The translations under genes were made by a program, and so were the position numbers. This document shows positions 62,043-64,000 of a stretch of 64,000 bases of DNA, one piece after another. Below the pieces are notes generated by a model. The model was not told the DNA's origin. It saw only the letters and a program-made list of their open reading frames with translations, and did no database searches. How positions within the stretch are numbered: the stretch's first letter is position 1; the number at the start of each line of letters is the position of its first letter. The DNA is from Longilinea arvoryzae (GTDB lineage Bacteria > Chloroflexota > Anaerolineae > Anaerolineales > Anaerolineaceae): positions 2,170,107 through 2,234,106 of the forward strand of contig NZ_DF967972.1 of NCBI RefSeq assembly GCF_001050235.1. Reading direction: 5' to 3'.

Positions 62043-62204
62043 TCATATCTCCGGATACACGTGGATCAAGATAAACAAATTATCTTACAAGATTTGGAGA
62101 GTTCACCTTGCAGGTGGTTTACAGTCAAATGGATGGATTTATGGACGATTTCCCCAGGAACGGGATGACTCTTCAGGGGTTTCCTTCATGAAACATTCAT
62201 CTGA

Positions 62205-62213
62205 TGGTATAAT
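62205..62213 (+). promoter_or_regulatory. ppdK: Extended -10 TGGTATAAT of ppdK
   Basis: TGGTATAAT about 70 nt before the ATG, with TTCATG at 62185-62190 as a weak -35 at 17 nt. The remaining part of the 62043-62283 divergent gap shows no ORF. Confidence 0.55.
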
Positions 62214-62283
62214 TTCGAACTTAATGGCCTTAATCACAAATTACCCCTGAAAAGGGATAAGCACCGTTTATTAGGAGGATCGT

Positions 62284-64000
62284 ATGGTTTCTAAAAAGTG
62301 GGTGTATTTATTCCACGAGCTCGAACAGGCGGAAAAGTACGTTGGCGGTGATTGGGAAAACGTACGCGGTCTGTTGGGCGGTAAAGGCGCCAACCTGGCT
62401 GAAATGGCCCGCATCGGCTGCCCGGTCCCGCCCGGCTTCACGGTCACAACCGAAGCCTGCAATGCTTTCCAGGCCAAAGGCGAATTCCCCGAAGGACAAT
62501 GGGACCAGATGATGGTCGCATTGAAGGAAGTCGAAAAAGCAACCGGCAAGAAGTTCGGCGGCGCGGAGAACCCTCTCCTGGTTTCCTGCCGTTCTGGCGC
62601 CAAGTTCTCGATGCCAGGCATGATGGATACCGTTTTGAACATCGGCCTGAACGACGATACGGCCAAGGGGATGATCAAATTAACCCAGAACGAGCGCTTC
62701 GTTTATGACTCTTACCGACGTTTGATCCAGATGTTCGGCTCGGTGGTGTTGGGCATGCCCGATGAGGCTTTCGAGGACGTTCTGGATGAGTATAAATCGC
62801 TCAAAGGTTACAAACTCGATATCGATTTGACCGCGGATGACCTGAAAGAACTGGTCATCGAGTTCAAGAAGGTCGTACGCAAGCACAAGGGCTTTGACTT
62901 CCCGCAGGATCCGCTGCAGCAAATGCGCCTGGCCACCGAAGCGGTCTTCAAGTCCTGGCAGGGCAAGCGCGCCGTGGATTATCGCCGCGCGACCAACATC
63001 CCCGATGATCTGGGCACCGCCGTCAACATCGTGACGATGGTGTTCGGCAACATGGGCATGGATTCCGGTACGGGCGTTGCCTTCACCCGCAATCCTTCCA
63101 CCGGCGAGAAGAAGATGTTTGGTGAATATTTGCTGAATGCCCAGGGCGAGGATGTGGTCGCCGGTATTCGCAACACCGAACAGATTGTAAACATGGCCAA
63201 GGATCTGCCCGAAGCTTACAAACAGTTCATGGAGATCACCGCCAAACTCGAACTGCACTACAAAGACATGCAGGATGTCGAGTTCACTATCGAACGCGGC
63301 CGCCTGTGGATGCTGCAAACCCGCAACGGCAAGCGCACCGCCCGTTCCGCCGTCAAGATCGCGGTGGATATGGTCAACGAGAAGTTGATCGACAAGACGG
63401 AAGCCGTCAACCGTATCAGCCCTGAGCAGGTCGACACTCTTCTGCATCCACAGTTCGACATGGATACCAAGAAGGTCGCCAAGAAGGAAGGTCGCTTCTT
63501 TGCAACCGGTGTGAACGCATCGCCGGGTGCTGCAGTCGGCCGCATCTACTTCGACGCGGACACCGCCGAGCGGATGTCCAAGGAAGAAAAGCAGGATGTC
63601 ATCATGGTTCGCCCGTTCACCAAGCCGGACGACGTGCATGGTATGCTGGCTGCCAAGGGCATTCTCACCAGTGAAGGCGGCGCGACCTCGCACGCAGCCG
63701 TTGTGGCTCGCCAGTTTGGTGTTCCGTGCGTGGTGGGCGCCTCCGCGGTCAAAATCGACCAGGAAAAACGCCTGATGACCTGCAACGAAACGGTCGTCAA
63801 GGAAGGCGAATGGATTTCAGTGGACGGCACCAGCGGTGAGGTTTACATTGGCAAGTTGAATCTGACCGTGCCTTCTCTGGATGAACAAACCGAACTGCTC
63901 ACCCTGCTCACCTGGGCGGATGAGATTTGCGCGCAGCCCGGCATTCGCAAGGCTGGCAACGGCCCCACCACCGGTCTGCAGGTCTGGGCAAACGCCGACT
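62284..64000 (+). CDS. ppdK: Pyruvate, phosphate dikinase, 3' end cut by window edge
   Basis: Converts pyruvate, ATP and phosphate to phosphoenolpyruvate, AMP and pyrophosphate, or the reverse for ATP gain in anaerobes. About 572 residues of the usual ~880 are visible. The nucleotide-binding domain has LLGGKGANLAEMARIGCPVP, SCRSGAKFSMPGMMDTVLNI, FGNMGMDSGTGVAFTRNPST and MLQTRNGKRTARSAVKIAVD. The phosphohistidine domain has LTSEGGATSHAAVVARQFGV. The PEP/pyruvate-binding barrel is beyond the edge. AGGAGG precedes the ATG. Confidence 0.96.
   Translation, partial: MVSKKWVYLFHELEQAEKYVGGDWENVRGLLGGKGANLAEMARIGCPVPPGFTVTTEACNAFQAKGEFPEGQWDQMMVALKEVEKATGKKFGGAENPLLVSCRSGAKFSMPGMMDTVLNIGLNDDTAKGMIKLTQNERFVYDSYRRLIQMFGSVVLGMPDEAFEDVLDEYKSLKGYKLDIDLTADDLKELVIEFKKVVRKHKGFDFPQDPLQQMRLATEAVFKSWQGKRAVDYRRATNIPDDLGTAVNIVTMVFGNMGMDSGTGVAFTRNPSTGEKKMFGEYLLNAQGEDVVAGIRNTEQIVNMAKDLPEAYKQFMEITAKLELHYKDMQDVEFTIERGRLWMLQTRNGKRTARSAVKIAVDMVNEKLIDKTEAVNRISPEQVDTLLHPQFDMDTKKVAKKEGRFFATGVNASPGAAVGRIYFDADTAERMSKEEKQDVIMVRPFTKPDDVHGMLAAKGILTSEGGATSHAAVVARQFGVPCVVGASAVKIDQEKRLMTCNETVVKEGEWISVDGTSGEVYIGKLNLTVPSLDEQTELLTLLTWADEICAQPGIRKAGNGPTTGLQVWANAD

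Overview
The window looks like a chromosomal segment of an anaerobic Chloroflexota bacterium, probably Anaerolineae. The evidence is indirect: housekeeping genes mixed with many small operons, a secreted protein ending in VFLPFITR (a tail style I associate with secreted proteins of this phylum), an L31 protein fused to an alpha-CTD-like domain, a very large TPR protein, and two-subunit methylmalonyl-CoA mutase. No insertion sequence, CRISPR array, prophage, rRNA or tRNA gene was recognised. The genes at both edges are cut.

Layout. 1-5.3 kb: a Mn/Zn-type ABC ATPase (cut), MurJ-type flippase, a membrane-anchored protein, a CopD-like membrane protein and a GT39-like membrane protein. 5.3-11.7 kb, minus strand: rimO with a two-HTH RodZ-like protein, rplI behind a 20-bp tandem repeat array, and an operon of CPA2 antiporter, PII-like protein and DUF1786 protein. 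11.9-14 kb: methylmalonyl-CoA mutase large subunit and epimerase. 14-16.2 kb, minus: a membrane protein and an MFS transporter. 16.4-19.4 kb: uvrA. 19.4-29.8 kb, minus: a 1446-residue TPR protein, ugd, and a 1432-residue secreted fusion of seven carboxypeptidase-regulatory-like domains with an oligopeptide-binding domain.

30.1-49.5 kb, plus, is the most striking block. It holds folD, an 8-oxoguanine-deaminase/SsnA-like amidohydrolase, adenine deaminase, a GntR/UTRA regulator, two carbamoyltransferases (one PyrB-like with altered substrate-binding segments, one YgeW-like and probably knotted), carbamate kinase, a BMP-type lipoprotein with ABC ATPase and two permeases, two fold-type-II PLP enzymes, a GT2 glycosyltransferase, an unknown protein and a hydantoinase. 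This resembles the E. coli ssnA/hyuA/ygeW/yqeA neighbourhood. I read it as an anaerobic purine or ureide catabolic locus: purine bases enter through the ABC system, are deaminated and ring-opened, carbamoyl groups are transferred, and carbamate kinase makes ATP. FolD could receive C1 units. Two near-identical TTGTCNGACAA palindromes sit just upstream of a good sigma70-type promoter at the head of the deaminase genes, and the GntR gene lies within the cluster.

49.5-53.1 kb: three membrane genes resembling NuoL/M, NuoK and NuoN (complex I or Mrp type), starting 3 nt after the hydantoinase gene. 53.2-61.2 kb: a coiled-coil protein, selB, rplU, rpmA, an rpmE fusion, tdk, hpt, a CCA-enzyme-type nucleotidyltransferase and an alpha/beta hydrolase. 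selB implies that the cell makes selenoproteins. 61.2-62 kb, minus: a zinc-ribbon protein and a single-domain response regulator. 62.3 kb to the edge: ppdK (cut).

A recurrent promoter element, (TG)GTATAAT or (TG)GTAAAAT, lies close upstream of many genes and helps to correct several start codons. Everything here was read by eye from sequence and remembered family motifs. No search was run.
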